From Cellvibrionaceae bacterium (GTDB lineage Bacteria; Pseudomonadota; Gammaproteobacteria; Pseudomonadales; Cellvibrionaceae), in contig JAGKWQ010000001.1 of the NCBI GenBank assembly GCA_021151825.1, positions 1 to 64,000 on the forward strand: a stretch of DNA of 64,000 nucleotides. Direction: 5' to 3'. Numbering within the stretch: position 1 is the stretch's first letter; each line of letters opens with the position of its first letter. Under the pieces are notes generated by a model. That model was not told the DNA's origin, did not search any database, and saw nothing but the letters and a program-made list of their open reading frames with translations. Shown here piece by piece: positions 28,433-37,456 of the stretch. The translations under genes and the position numbers were made by a program.

Positions 28433-31105
28433 TTACATCTTGAAGCTTACACCCAACATATAACGAGCTTCACCCTCGAAACTCCAGGCAGGGAAACCTT
28501 CTTTCAAATCCACTTTCACGTCAGAACTAGCTGGCGCTGTACCTTTCTGAATACTATCTTCTTCAGTTAAGTTAACACCTTCCAATGACAAGCGAATGGA
28601 GTCAGTAATGTTCCAACCCAAACTCAGATCCAAGCTACCATAAGACTCATGCATACGGTTGCCATAGAACTTTTGGCCTTCACGAATCAAGAACTCTGAA
28701 CGCCAGTTATACGCCAAACGAGCTGAGAACTCATCATTCTCCCAGTAAGTTACGGCATTCACTGTATGCTTGGATGAATCAGAGAACAACGGCAAGTTGT
28801 CAGGGAAAGCCGATGTTGGAGATGAACCATCAGCATAAGTATAGTTTGTAGCTACACCAAATCCATTATCCCATGCATGAAGCGCTTGCAATTCGATACC
28901 TTCAATTTTTGCACCTGAACCATCAGCGGCAGAAGCAATAGCCCAGTCATCCACACCTGAGTCATTATTCAAACCAACTTTTTGATTTTGTTTCAAATTA
29001 ATAACAGTTACGTTGCTGAAATCTTTGATGAAGTATGTAGCGGACAACATGTTTGAATCGCCGTAGTACCATTCAACACCGAAGTCAGCTTGTGAAGCTT
29101 TTACGGGCTTCAGTGATACGTTACCGGTAAATAATGCTTCATTCCCCAACGTACCATCGTTCACACCGATTTGGGTGGTGTTAGCAAACAGGTTTTCGTA
29201 ATTCGGGCGTGACAATGCCTGAGACAAAGAGGTACGTAATTTCAGATCATCAGTTAAATCAAAACTTACGTTCAAGCTAGGTAATACATCACGGTAAGAA
29301 TCGCTTTTGGTTGACATTGCATTGGCATAGCCATTTGCATCATAACCAGTTGTGCCTTTCTTGGTGACATCCCATGCATGGTAATCAGAGGAAATATCAG
29401 TACTTACATAGCGAACACCGAGGTTACCTTTAATGGTGTCAGTACCGAAATTCAACATTACATAAGCAGCATCATTTTGCTCTTCCAGATTCACTTCTGC
29501 CGAATTGTCGACAGTGTGTGTAGTCAACACTGATTTCGCTTTACCCATCATGGCTGATACATTTGGCTTCGGCAATTTAAAGCCGTTACCTGCAGGGAGC
29601 TGATCATTAGTCCAGAAATCTGTTGGCAAGCCATCATATTTCGCGTTATTCGCATAAATAAACTGCGTAGAGTTAACTTCGTGATCTGCAGAAGACACAC
29701 CTACTTTTATCGACTCTATCGCTCCCAACTCCAAATGGAATTCAGCATTCAAACGAATAAAATCTTCCTGGTCTGAACGTGGGCCACCTTTTAATGACCA
29801 ACCTTCCGGTCCCCAGCCTTTACCTGCAGGGCCACGACCAGCTTGATCCGGGGTACTGATATCAAGAAGGGTCCAATCAGCAACAGTAAATGACTTCTTG
29901 GCAGTATTTACTTTGTAGGTATCGCCAGTAGCATCAAAAGTACCGTCATAACCACCGGTTGTATTAACCATTGACCAACCATAGTTAGCTGTCAATGTTG
30001 TACCACCGTCAGATTCAGTAGTACCAATCAAACCATCAACGGTTACATCATCGTTTGCAAACTTGAAGTCGGCAGTAGTGGTTTTAGAATCCATACTTGA
30101 TTCACGAACCCAGGTTTGAGCCCAGGCATTTACATCATTCCAACCAGTTCCGCCCTTTCTTTCCCAATAGGTACATGTACCGGCAGCATTGGTAGATTTG
30201 CAATCCCCACTTGGGAACAGGAACAGCGAGGTGTTATCGTTGTTTGCTTCTGACTCAAGATACATATGATCCAAACCAAATGTCCATTCTTCTGTTGGTT
30301 TGAATTGTACCGATGCATTGACAGCCGTGTTTTCACGATCCTGATGGAAAGCAGAAGGAGCAACACTACCTCCCCAACCTAGCAATACTTCTGTACCCGC
30401 ACGGACATAGTCGGCTTTCTTAATAGCACCAGAAACCAACACACCGAAAGTTTCATCATCATTTTTGTAGCTATACAACCCGGAAACTTCCGGATCAAAC
30501 TCTTCAGAGATACTGCCATAACCAGCTTTTACACTAGCAAATACAGTATTAGCATCCAAATCCAGAGGTTTACGGCTTTCTACAATAACGGTGCCGCCAA
30601 TACCACCTTCAGCCAAGTCGGCTTGAGATGATTTGTATACCTTAATTCCACCAACCATTTCTGATGGCATCATTCCGTAATAGAACGAACGATCAATTGA
30701 CTGCTGATCAAACCAACCGGAAGTGGCAACACTGTGACCGTTCAACTGGGTGCTTGTATATTGTGAGGATGCACCGCGAATAGAAATTTGCTGGCCCTGG
30801 CCGAACTGGCGGCCTACCGATACACCTGGGATACGCCCCAAAGTTTCACCCACATCAGAATCCGGCAACTTACCTACATCTTCAGCCGAAACAGCATCAA
30901 CAACTGCTGGTGAATCACGCTTTATATCAATTGCATTTTTCAACGCACCGCGAATACCGGTAATAACTACCTCTTCCGGTTCCGCTGCATCATCCTGCGC
31001 ACTGGCAGTATGAGCAAAACCCATCATTGCGACCGCAGCAACTGAGCCGAGCATCAATGCACTCTTATTGGCCAGTTTGATCGCATCACTTAACTTATTA
31101 CGCAT
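28433..31105 (-). CDS. TonB-dependent receptor, oligosaccharide type
   Basis: I take the ATG at 31105 (GGGAG about 8 bases upstream), giving 890 residues. It begins MRNKLSDAIKLANKSALM and has a signal peptide ending AHTASAQDD. The TonB box region is EEVVITGIRGAL. The plug carries AVSAEDVGKLPDSDVGETLG and RIPGVSVGRQFGQGQQISIR, and the beta-barrel ends in the aromatic-type strand YMLGVSFKM. This is the long-signal receptor subfamily that imports oligosaccharides in Xanthomonas, Caulobacter and Cellvibrio. Two operator-like palindromes upstream match one before the nag operon, suggesting uptake of GlcNAc or chitooligosaccharides. The substrate is inferred from context alone. Confidence 0.93.
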   Translation of the reverse strand: MRNKLSDAIKLANKSALMLGSVAAVAMMGFAHTASAQDDAAEPEEVVITGIRGALKNAIDIKRDSPAVVDAVSAEDVGKLPDSDVGETLGRIPGVSVGRQFGQGQQISIRGASSQYTSTQLNGHSVATSGWFDQQSIDRSFYYGMMPSEMVGGIKVYKSSQADLAEGGIGGTVIVESRKPLDLDANTVFASVKAGYGSISEEFDPEVSGLYSYKNDDETFGVLVSGAIKKADYVRAGTEVLLGWGGSVAPSAFHQDRENTAVNASVQFKPTEEWTFGLDHMYLESEANNDNTSLFLFPSGDCKSTNAAGTCTYWERKGGTGWNDVNAWAQTWVRESSMDSKTTTADFKFANDDVTVDGLIGTTESDGGTTLTANYGWSMVNTTGGYDGTFDATGDTYKVNTAKKSFTVADWTLLDISTPDQAGRGPAGKGWGPEGWSLKGGPRSDQEDFIRLNAEFHLELGAIESIKVGVSSADHEVNSTQFIYANNAKYDGLPTDFWTNDQLPAGNGFKLPKPNVSAMMGKAKSVLTTHTVDNSAEVNLEEQNDAAYVMLNFGTDTIKGNLGVRYVSTDISSDYHAWDVTKKGTTGYDANGYANAMSTKSDSYRDVLPSLNVSFDLTDDLKLRTSLSQALSRPNYENLFANTTQIGVNDGTLGNEALFTGNVSLKPVKASQADFGVEWYYGDSNMLSATYFIKDFSNVTVINLKQNQKVGLNNDSGVDDWAIASAADGSGAKIEGIELQALHAWDNGFGVATNYTYADGSSPTSAFPDNLPLFSDSSKHTVNAVTYWENDEFSARLAYNWRSEFLIREGQKFYGNRMHESYGSLDLSLGWNITDSIRLSLEGVNLTEEDSIQKGTAPASSDVKVDLKEGFPAWSFEGEARYMLGVSFKM

Positions 31106-31178
31106 GGTTATTCTCCCGTGACTTGGCATTTTGTGTGTTTTCATAATTACTAACTCTTCAACAACGGGCTGATGTTTA

Positions 31179-31190
31179 GACAACGTTGTC
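31179..31190. promoter_or_regulatory. LacI-type operator copy 1, TonB receptor promoter
   Basis: GACAACGTTGTC, 74 bases before the receptor start and identical to the site at 24298. Its centre is 36 bases from that of the next copy, so the two sites could be bound on nearly the same DNA face or looped. Confidence 0.8.
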
Positions 31191-31214
31191 GATGAGCCAA
31201 CACTAGGCTCACAG

Positions 31215-31226
31215 GACAACGTTGTC
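31215..31226. promoter_or_regulatory. LacI-type operator copy 2, TonB receptor promoter
   Basis: A second identical 12-base palindrome, 110 bases before the receptor start. A paired perfect copy within 50 bases is very unlikely by chance and marks the receptor as a strongly controlled target. Confidence 0.8.
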
Positions 31227-31401
31227 AATATGTTTGTAAAGCAAGGTTAACCAGGGTTAATCAGAAAAAGCTTTATAACTGTTGTAGAAATTATTTAGAA
31301 ATCAAGGAATTAGATAATTTGGACGCCAAAACCATTCAAAAAAATATTTTTTGAATGTATTACCAAAGGATTACCAAAATACACACTCTTTTATCTGCCA
31401 A

Positions 31402-31429
31402 AAAAAAAGCCGCGATAGCGCGGCTTTTT
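31402..31429. terminator. Terminator after the DUF3014 gene
   Basis: AAAAGCCGC and GCGGCTTTT pair around a short loop, with A8 upstream and T5 downstream. It serves the minus-strand DUF3014 gene ending at 31470. Confidence 0.8.
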
Positions 31430-31469
31430 AACGATTTTGCATTATGGATGAATGCCCATTTTTGTATCA

Positions 31470-32315
31470 CTAATTGACGAGTCGCGCTCGCAATTGGCGC
31501 AAACTGGCTTTCACACTGCGTGCATTCTCGGGGCCCATGCGTAGCATTAACTTGTGAGTTTGTGGCAATTGCTCAAGTGCGGGATCTGCATATTGGTAAA
31601 AAACTTTTGGTCGGACTAACAACAAGTCACCAGTGGCATCCGGAGCGGCCAATAAGTTATCAATTGCAGCAATCAGCACACTATGGAAATTCGGTTTTTT
31701 CAATCCGAGCTCGCCAAACGCTTCTTCTAATAAAGGATAAAAGCGGCGATATACGGCCACTGCTGCATCACTATCAATTAGTGACAAGGTAGTCACATAG
31801 GGTTCATAGCGCTGATAGTTTTTGGGTGAAACACGCTCCTGATCAGCGGCGGTACCTTCCACCATGACCGAAAAGGTTTCTGTGATGAATGGCGGTGTAG
31901 GTGAAACCACCGGGCGGTATTCATGAATCACCTTACCTTCAGCGATATTATTCACTGCCAATACAAACTTGCGAATCACCTCTTGTGGCACCAGTAATTG
32001 CAACAATCCTTCGCCACGCAGTTGCTGCAGGGCCGCAAGCACGCTGCTGTCACTTTCATTTAAATGTGGCAACGGCTCCACCTCGGCAACAGGTTGGGGC
32101 GGCGAGTATTCAACAATTGCTGCCGCAGAAGCAGCAACACTGCTGGTGGCAACAGTTTGCGGCACTACCGCCACCGGCGAAGTTACTGTTGGGGATGTTG
32201 CAGGTGCATCATCCCGCAAGAAATAAAACGCAGCCGCCGCCACAATGGCCACCAGCACTACAATACCGATGAGAGGGCCGGAAGAACTTTGTCGCGGTTG
32301 GTAATCGTCACGCAT
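31470..32315 (-). CDS. DUF3014 membrane-anchored protein
   Basis: The ATG at 32315 is preferred over a TTG two codons earlier. The 281-residue protein has a short basic start, one transmembrane helix (PLIGIVVLVAIVAAAAFYFL) and a low-complexity Ser/Val/Ala/Pro linker to about residue 85. The DUF3014 domain follows (LPHLNESDSSVLAAL, FVLAVNNIAEGKV, YQRYEPYVTTLSLID, AVYRRFYPLLEEAFGELG). The family is envelope-located in gammaproteobacteria and has no known activity. It is divergent from cti with 202 bases between the starts. Confidence 0.87.
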   Translation of the reverse strand: MRDDYQPRQSSSGPLIGIVVLVAIVAAAAFYFLRDDAPATSPTVTSPVAVVPQTVATSSVAASAAAIVEYSPPQPVAEVEPLPHLNESDSSVLAALQQLRGEGLLQLLVPQEVIRKFVLAVNNIAEGKVIHEYRPVVSPTPPFITETFSVMVEGTAADQERVSPKNYQRYEPYVTTLSLIDSDAAVAVYRRFYPLLEEAFGELGLKKPNFHSVLIAAIDNLLAAPDATGDLLLVRPKVFYQYADPALEQLPQTHKLMLRMGPENARSVKASLRQLRARLVN

Positions 32316-32517
32316 ACTCAATACCCTTTTTAATTGGCGTTTTTACAACAGAAAATAATCGAGCGGAATTATGGCTTAATCGCCCCCTAGGTGACAGCCC
32401 CAAGCCAAACCAGTTCCACTTTTATCAATTTCTCAAAAACGCTCACGGCGCTATTTGGTATAAGTCAGTTAGACTGCGACCATCATGAATTAGTATTGTT
32501 GTTCGGTAAGGAACGTT

Positions 32518-34911
32518 ATGAAAACTCCGGTATGGGTACGGTTGAAGAAACTCACCAGCCAATTGAGGCCCGTCAGTCTGGCGATTGTTGTGTTGATGAT
32601 TGCCAGTTGCGCAAGTATCTCCAGTTCCGAATGGGACAAACTCTACGGACAAGCTAAACCCCGAGAGGTGCCAGATAAGCCATTGCCCGCCAAGCCAATT
32701 GCGACAAAACTGACCTACTATCAGCACACCCGGCCCATCCTGGAGCAGCGCTGTGTTGTTTGCCATGCCTGTTACGATGCTCCCTGCCAGCTCAAACTTG
32801 AAGCCTACGAAGGTTTGTTGCGCGGAGCCAATCCGGAAAAAGTCTATGATGGCACCCGGCTGCTGGGGGCAAACCTGACTCGTTTGTTTGAAGATGCGCA
32901 AACCACTACCGAATGGCGCGCAAAAAAATTTCATCCCGTAATTAACGAGCGAGAAAACACCAAGGACGCGAATATTGATGCCGGCGTTATGGCGCAAATC
33001 CTAAAATTAAAACAGGAGCATCCGCTACCTCAGGATGCCGTTTTACCCGATAGCTTCGATTTCAATCTCAACCACAACCAGTCCTGCTCCAGCATCGAAA
33101 ATTTCAACGGCTTTGTCCAAAGGGCTCCATTGTGGGGAATGCCTTATGGTTTGCCAGGCCTGAACGCCAAAGAATATAAAATGACGATGGATTGGCTGGC
33201 GCAGGGCGCGCCCATGGGGCAACCAACATCAGTACCCGCAAAAGTACAAAATCAAATTACACTCTGGGAAACATTTTTGAATGGCGATTCGCTCAAGGAG
33301 CAACTCGTCAATCGTTATATTTATGAACATCTTTTTTTAGCGCAATTATATTTTGCTGAAGCGCCACGAATTTACTTCCGGTTGATACGCTCGGCAACAC
33401 CTCCGGGCCAACCAATTCAACGCATCAGCACCTCGCGCCCTTTTGATGACCCCAATGTACCGCGCGTTTATTATCGCTTGTGGCAAGATCCATCCAGCGT
33501 GGTTGCCAAAACTCATATGCCTTACGCATTGGGTAAAAAGCGCATGGATGATTGGAAAGCACTTTTTTACAACGAAGATTACGTCGTCACGCAATTGCCC
33601 TCTTACAAGCCCGAAACAGCTGCAAACCCTTTTGTGACCTTTGCCGAATTACCGACCAATGCGCGCTATCGTTTTATGTTGAATGAAGCACAGTTCACTA
33701 TCATGAATTTTATTAAAGGCCCGGTATGTCGCGGCCAGGTTGCGCTGAATGTTATTCAAGATCATTTCTGGGTATTTTTTCTTGCTCCGGAAACCCAGGA
33801 CACAAAAGGCATGGAAAAATTCCTCGCCGATAACAGCAAACACCTGCAATTACCGGCGAGTGCGGGCAATACCTTTTTACCATTGAGCAGCTGGTTAAAA
33901 TATTCTGAATTACAAAAAGAATATCTTAATTCCAAAGCGCACTTCGTTAATCAAGTTGTCGATGAAGAACGCGGGTTGGGTTTGAATGTTATCTGGAATG
34001 GCGATAAGGGCACCAATCCCAACGCAGCACTGACGATTTTCCGTCACAGCGACAGCGCGAGTGTGCATCAAGGTTTGATCGGCCAGCCCCCCAAAACTGC
34101 ATGGGTGATAGGTTACCCATTATTGGAACGAATTCATTATTTGCTGGTTGCCGGCTTTGATGTATACGGCAATGTTTCCCACCAATTACTCAGCCGCTTG
34201 TATATGGATTTTTTGCGCATTGAAGGTGAAATGAATTTTGTCACGCTCCTGCCCAAAAAAGCACAGCAACAGGAAATGGCGTTTTGGTATCGCGATGCCG
34301 AATCGGCAGTACAAACCTATGTGGATATTTACATCAATCAGTTAAAAGAAAATAACAACATCAATTTCAAAAGCGACACCCCTAAATTGGAGCTCTACCA
34401 AAAGTTGCAGCTGCACTTGGGTAATGCCAGCAAATCTCCGCATAACATCCGCGCAACAGCACTCAATAACGAACAACTAGCGTTGTATGAACAATTACAG
34501 AGCACCAGTGGTACAGCCATTAGTTTCCTACCGCAAACAACGGTAATTGAAATCCCCGGCAAAGGTTTGTTTACGCTGATCCACAATAATGCCTACAGCA
34601 ATCTTTCGTCTTTATTTGGCGAAGACAAACGGCGCATTCCAGCAGAAGATAATTTAACAATTGCACGCGGTGTTATCGGCAATTATCCCAACAGTTTTTT
34701 ACGCGTGGAAAACCAGTCGCTGGAGGCATTTGTTGCACAATTCCAGGCTATGCGTTCGGACGCCGATTACCGTGCCCTGCGCGACAGCTACGCCATCCGA
34801 CGCAGCAATCCGGATTTCTGGGCATTCAGCGATCACGTGCATGAGCTCTATTTCCGCAATCAACCTAAAGAAGCGGCGATTCTGGATTACAACCGGCTGG
34901 AAAACCGTTAA
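32518..34911 (+). CDS. cti: Fatty acid cis/trans isomerase Cti
   Basis: The 797-residue protein has an N-terminal export segment with a lipobox-like IASC (Cys near residue 31). Near residue 78 comes the heme c motif region QRCVVCHACYDAPCQ, the hallmark of Cti. Later segments FNGFVQRAPLWGMPYGLPGL and GPVCRGQVALNVIQDHFWV are also typical. The periplasmic cytochrome-type enzyme converts cis- to trans-unsaturated fatty acids in membrane phospholipids, an emergency response to solvents and heat known from Pseudomonas and Vibrio. It is usually constitutive and controlled by substrate access. It is a single gene upstream of feoA with no obvious terminator. Confidence 0.95.
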   Translation: MKTPVWVRLKKLTSQLRPVSLAIVVLMIASCASISSSEWDKLYGQAKPREVPDKPLPAKPIATKLTYYQHTRPILEQRCVVCHACYDAPCQLKLEAYEGLLRGANPEKVYDGTRLLGANLTRLFEDAQTTTEWRAKKFHPVINERENTKDANIDAGVMAQILKLKQEHPLPQDAVLPDSFDFNLNHNQSCSSIENFNGFVQRAPLWGMPYGLPGLNAKEYKMTMDWLAQGAPMGQPTSVPAKVQNQITLWETFLNGDSLKEQLVNRYIYEHLFLAQLYFAEAPRIYFRLIRSATPPGQPIQRISTSRPFDDPNVPRVYYRLWQDPSSVVAKTHMPYALGKKRMDDWKALFYNEDYVVTQLPSYKPETAANPFVTFAELPTNARYRFMLNEAQFTIMNFIKGPVCRGQVALNVIQDHFWVFFLAPETQDTKGMEKFLADNSKHLQLPASAGNTFLPLSSWLKYSELQKEYLNSKAHFVNQVVDEERGLGLNVIWNGDKGTNPNAALTIFRHSDSASVHQGLIGQPPKTAWVIGYPLLERIHYLLVAGFDVYGNVSHQLLSRLYMDFLRIEGEMNFVTLLPKKAQQQEMAFWYRDAESAVQTYVDIYINQLKENNNINFKSDTPKLELYQKLQLHLGNASKSPHNIRATALNNEQLALYEQLQSTSGTAISFLPQTTVIEIPGKGLFTLIHNNAYSNLSSLFGEDKRRIPAEDNLTIARGVIGNYPNSFLRVENQSLEAFVAQFQAMRSDADYRALRDSYAIRRSNPDFWAFSDHVHELYFRNQPKEAAILDYNRLENR

Positions 34912-34971
34912 TACAGACGTAAAGGAATGTGCAGGAAATTGCGACATAAGGGTAAATACAGTATTCTTTCT

Positions 34972-34990
34972 AATAATCAATCTCATTTAC
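34972..34990. promoter_or_regulatory. Fur-box-like sequence upstream of feoA
   Basis: A 19-base stretch matches 12 positions of the classical Fur consensus (GATAATGATAATCATTATC), 19 bases before the feoA start. Ferrous transport operons are commonly Fur-repressed. The match is moderate and the placement is the main support. Confidence 0.4.
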
Positions 34991-35009
34991 ACCAAAGACG
35001 TATTTATCT

Positions 35010-35303
35010 ATGGATACTGTAATACCGACTGCAAACCCCGCCCCTAGCCTGCGTCTTGACCAATGTGCTAAAGGTGCTCGGGTACGCGTAGTTACCCTGA
35101 TCGATCAACCATTATTTGGTGCACAGGATGAGCATGTGAGTTTGCGCTTGAAGGAATTGGGCTTTTTACCCGGGGCGCCATTAAAAGTAATCGGTTTTGG
35201 TTTGTTGGGCGCAGATCCGCTCGCCGTGCAAGTAAACGGAACCAAATTCGCATTACGTCGTGCGGAAGCGGCCAAAATTTGCGTAGAGCCGATAACCGTA
35301 TAG
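35010..35303 (+). CDS. feoA: Ferrous iron transport protein FeoA
   Basis: The 97-residue SH3-like protein carries RLDQCAKGARVRVVTLID and the characteristic LKELGFLPGAPLKVIGFG and DPLAVQVNGTKFALRRAEA segments. FeoA is a small cytosolic partner thought to modulate FeoB. The gene is 79 bases upstream of feoB and its last codons are part of a 17-base direct repeat with the gap (35289-35305 and 35323-35339). Confidence 0.94.
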   Translation: MDTVIPTANPAPSLRLDQCAKGARVRVVTLIDQPLFGAQDEHVSLRLKELGFLPGAPLKVIGFGLLGADPLAVQVNGTKFALRRAEAAKICVEPITV

Positions 35304-35339
35304 AAGCATCAACCGGGTAAAACCGATAACTGTATAGAA
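35289..35339 (+). repeat. 17-base direct repeat spanning the feoA stop
   Basis: CCGATAACCGTATAGAA at 35289 recurs with one mismatch at 35323, a 34-base period. The first copy contains the feoA stop codon. It looks like a small local duplication of the gene's 3' end into the feoA-feoB gap. Confidence 0.7.
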
Positions 35340-35382
35340 TCCAGCTGTATAACTTATTGTTACTGACCGTTAGGAATCCCGC

Positions 35383-37242
35383 ATGTCTGCTGTCCCTATT
35401 CGTCTGGCGCTGGTTGGTAACCCCAACTGCGGCAAAACCTCCCTGTTTAATCGTTTAACCGGCGCCCGCGCCAAGGTTGCGAACTACCCCGGTGTGACGG
35501 TGGAACGTCGTTCAGGCATGGTTACTTCCCTGGAAAGCCCTGCCGAACTGGTGGATTTACCTGGCACCTACAGCCTGTTTGTAACATCACCCGATGAACA
35601 GGTCGCACGCGATGTGATCCTCGGTAAGCTCGCCGGTGAGCGCCGCCCGGACCTGCTGGTTGCGGTAGTCGATGCCTGCAACTTGCGCCTGGGCCTGCGC
35701 CTGGTACTGGAATTACGCAGCCTGAATCGCCCGATGATTCTTGCACTCAATCAAATGGATGAAGCCCGTCGCCGCGGCATCAGTATCAATACGGCTGCAC
35801 TCTCCCAGGCCATTGGTATTCCCATTATTGAAACCGTCGCGGTTAATAGCCAGGGCGTTGCTGACTTGCGCAAAGCACTGGGTAGTTATGCACAGCAACC
35901 ACCTGTTCCCACAGGTGAGCAAGTCGTTACCTTGAGTGATCGCCAGGAATCTGTAGAAGCGCTTTATGACCAGATTGAAAGCCTGATAAAGCAGCACGTG
36001 ATCCAGCCTGAAGCCATGCCGCGTTGGCAAGATCGGCTGGATGCAGTAGTCATGCACCCGGCGCTAGGCCTGGTAGTTCTCTTCACTACGTTATTGGTAA
36101 TTTTCCAGGCAGTATTTGCCTGGGCGACGCCCGTGGTGGATTTAATTGATGGCGCTTTTGTGGCCTTGGGCGAAGGTGTCGCAACAACCCTGCCTGACGG
36201 AATATTGAAAGACTTTATTGTTGATGGCTTGATCGCTGGCGTTGGCGGTGTATTGGTATTCCTGCCACAAATCCTGATTTTGTTCTTCTTTATTCTTGTC
36301 CTTGAAGATACTGGCTACCTGACCCGCGCCGCATTCCTGCTGGATCGTCCAATGCGCGGACTAGGCTTGTCCGGTCGCTCTTTTATCCCATTGTTATCCA
36401 GCTTTGCATGCGCCGTTCCTGGCATCATGGCAACCCGAACCATTGCCGATCCGCGGGAACGCTTCATCACCATTATGGTTGCACCGCTGATGACCTGCTC
36501 TGCACGCTTGCCGGTTTATGCATTGATTATCGCCGCATTTATTCCAGAGCAAACCGTATGGGGCATTTTCAACCTGCAAGGCCTGACGTTGTTTGTACTC
36601 TATTTTTCCGGCGTACTCAGCGCCGCATTGATTGCCTGGTTTATGCGTCGTCGCGCAGCACGCGAGGAGTTTCCGCTATTACTGGAATTACCCAGCTACC
36701 GTTGGCCAATGGCTTATCACTTATTCATTGGATTGCGCGAGCGCGCCTGGATCTTCTTGCGTCGCGTGGGTACGATCATCCTCGCCTTATCGATTGTGTT
36801 GTGGTTCCTCGCCACCTTCCCGGGCGCACCGGAAGGCGCTACCCAACCAGCCATTGATTACAGTTTTGCCGGTCAATTAGGCCATTTCATGCAACCACTA
36901 TTTGCTCCTCTCGGATTTAATTGGCAAATGTGTATTGCATTGATCCCGGCGATGGGCGCGCGCGAAGTGGCGGTTAGTGCGTTGGCGACTGTTTACGCGG
37001 TAGGAGAAGAATCTATCGATGCAGCACTCGGCGCAACCCTTGCCGCCAGTTGGTCATTACCCGTTGCTTACGCTTATCTCGCCTGGTTTGTGTACGCACC
37101 ACAGTGCATTTCAACCATTGCGGTGGTCAAACGGGAAACCAACTCGGCAAAAGCGACAACCTTCTTTACCATTTATTTATTTGCTTTGGCATATTTTGCG
37201 GCGTGGGCGACTTACCAAATCGCCAGCGCAATTGTGAATTAA
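35383..37242 (+). CDS. feoB: Ferrous iron transport GTPase-permease FeoB
   Basis: The 619-residue protein starts with a G domain: P-loop LVGNPNCGKTS at about residues 9-19, the YPGVTVE switch, VDLPGTYSL (G3) and ALNQMDEA (G4). A helical GDI region follows, then a membrane domain with Gate motifs (LLSSFACAVPGIMATRT; LMTCSARLPVYALII) carrying the conserved Cys residues. It imports Fe2+ across the inner membrane driven by nucleotide turnover. An AGGA ribosome site lies 8 bases upstream. At 619 residues it is shorter than E. coli FeoB (773), as in many FeoB proteins of this group. The operon continues with a small Cys-rich gene. Confidence 0.97.
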   Translation: MSAVPIRLALVGNPNCGKTSLFNRLTGARAKVANYPGVTVERRSGMVTSLESPAELVDLPGTYSLFVTSPDEQVARDVILGKLAGERRPDLLVAVVDACNLRLGLRLVLELRSLNRPMILALNQMDEARRRGISINTAALSQAIGIPIIETVAVNSQGVADLRKALGSYAQQPPVPTGEQVVTLSDRQESVEALYDQIESLIKQHVIQPEAMPRWQDRLDAVVMHPALGLVVLFTTLLVIFQAVFAWATPVVDLIDGAFVALGEGVATTLPDGILKDFIVDGLIAGVGGVLVFLPQILILFFFILVLEDTGYLTRAAFLLDRPMRGLGLSGRSFIPLLSSFACAVPGIMATRTIADPRERFITIMVAPLMTCSARLPVYALIIAAFIPEQTVWGIFNLQGLTLFVLYFSGVLSAALIAWFMRRRAAREEFPLLLELPSYRWPMAYHLFIGLRERAWIFLRRVGTIILALSIVLWFLATFPGAPEGATQPAIDYSFAGQLGHFMQPLFAPLGFNWQMCIALIPAMGAREVAVSALATVYAVGEESIDAALGATLAASWSLPVAYAYLAWFVYAPQCISTIAVVKRETNSAKATTFFTIYLFALAYFAAWATYQIASAIVN

Positions 37243-37267
37243 CCGCTCATCAATACCGGAGGCAGTT

Positions 37268-37444
37268 ATGTGGCAAAACATTCCCTGGCAGGAAATAGTC
37301 GTCGGCGTTTGTGTCCTCGGTGCAGCCATATTCCTGCTGCGGCGCTGGATTTTCCCGGGAAAAAAGCCGGCCGGTTGTGGCGGCTGTAGCGGTTGCGCCA
37401 AAACAACCGACACCAGTTGCAGCACAGCTGCTGACAACAAATAG
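37268..37444 (+). CDS. FeoB-associated Cys-rich membrane protein
   Basis: This 58-residue gene begins at an ATG 25 bases after feoB, with GGAGG just upstream (37259-37263). The protein has one N-terminal transmembrane helix (EIVVGVCVLGAAIFLLRRW), a basic stop segment, and a cysteine-rich tail (CGGCSGC and one more Cys). This is the layout of the FeoB-associated Cys-rich membrane family, which replaces FeoC in many operons and may bind iron or a cluster. Position and layout make the call firm; the function is unproven. Confidence 0.9.
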   Translation: MWQNIPWQEIVVGVCVLGAAIFLLRRWIFPGKKPAGCGGCSGCAKTTDTSCSTAADNK

Positions 37445-37456
37445 TAACGGGGATTA

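Larger units (their letters stand above)
31106..31469. other. Intergenic control region of the TonB receptor
   Basis: 364 bases between the receptor start and the DUF3014 stop. It holds the two operators, an AT-rich tract at about 31255-31380 likely to include the promoter, and the DUF3014 terminator at 31402-31429. No small gene was seen. Confidence 0.6.
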
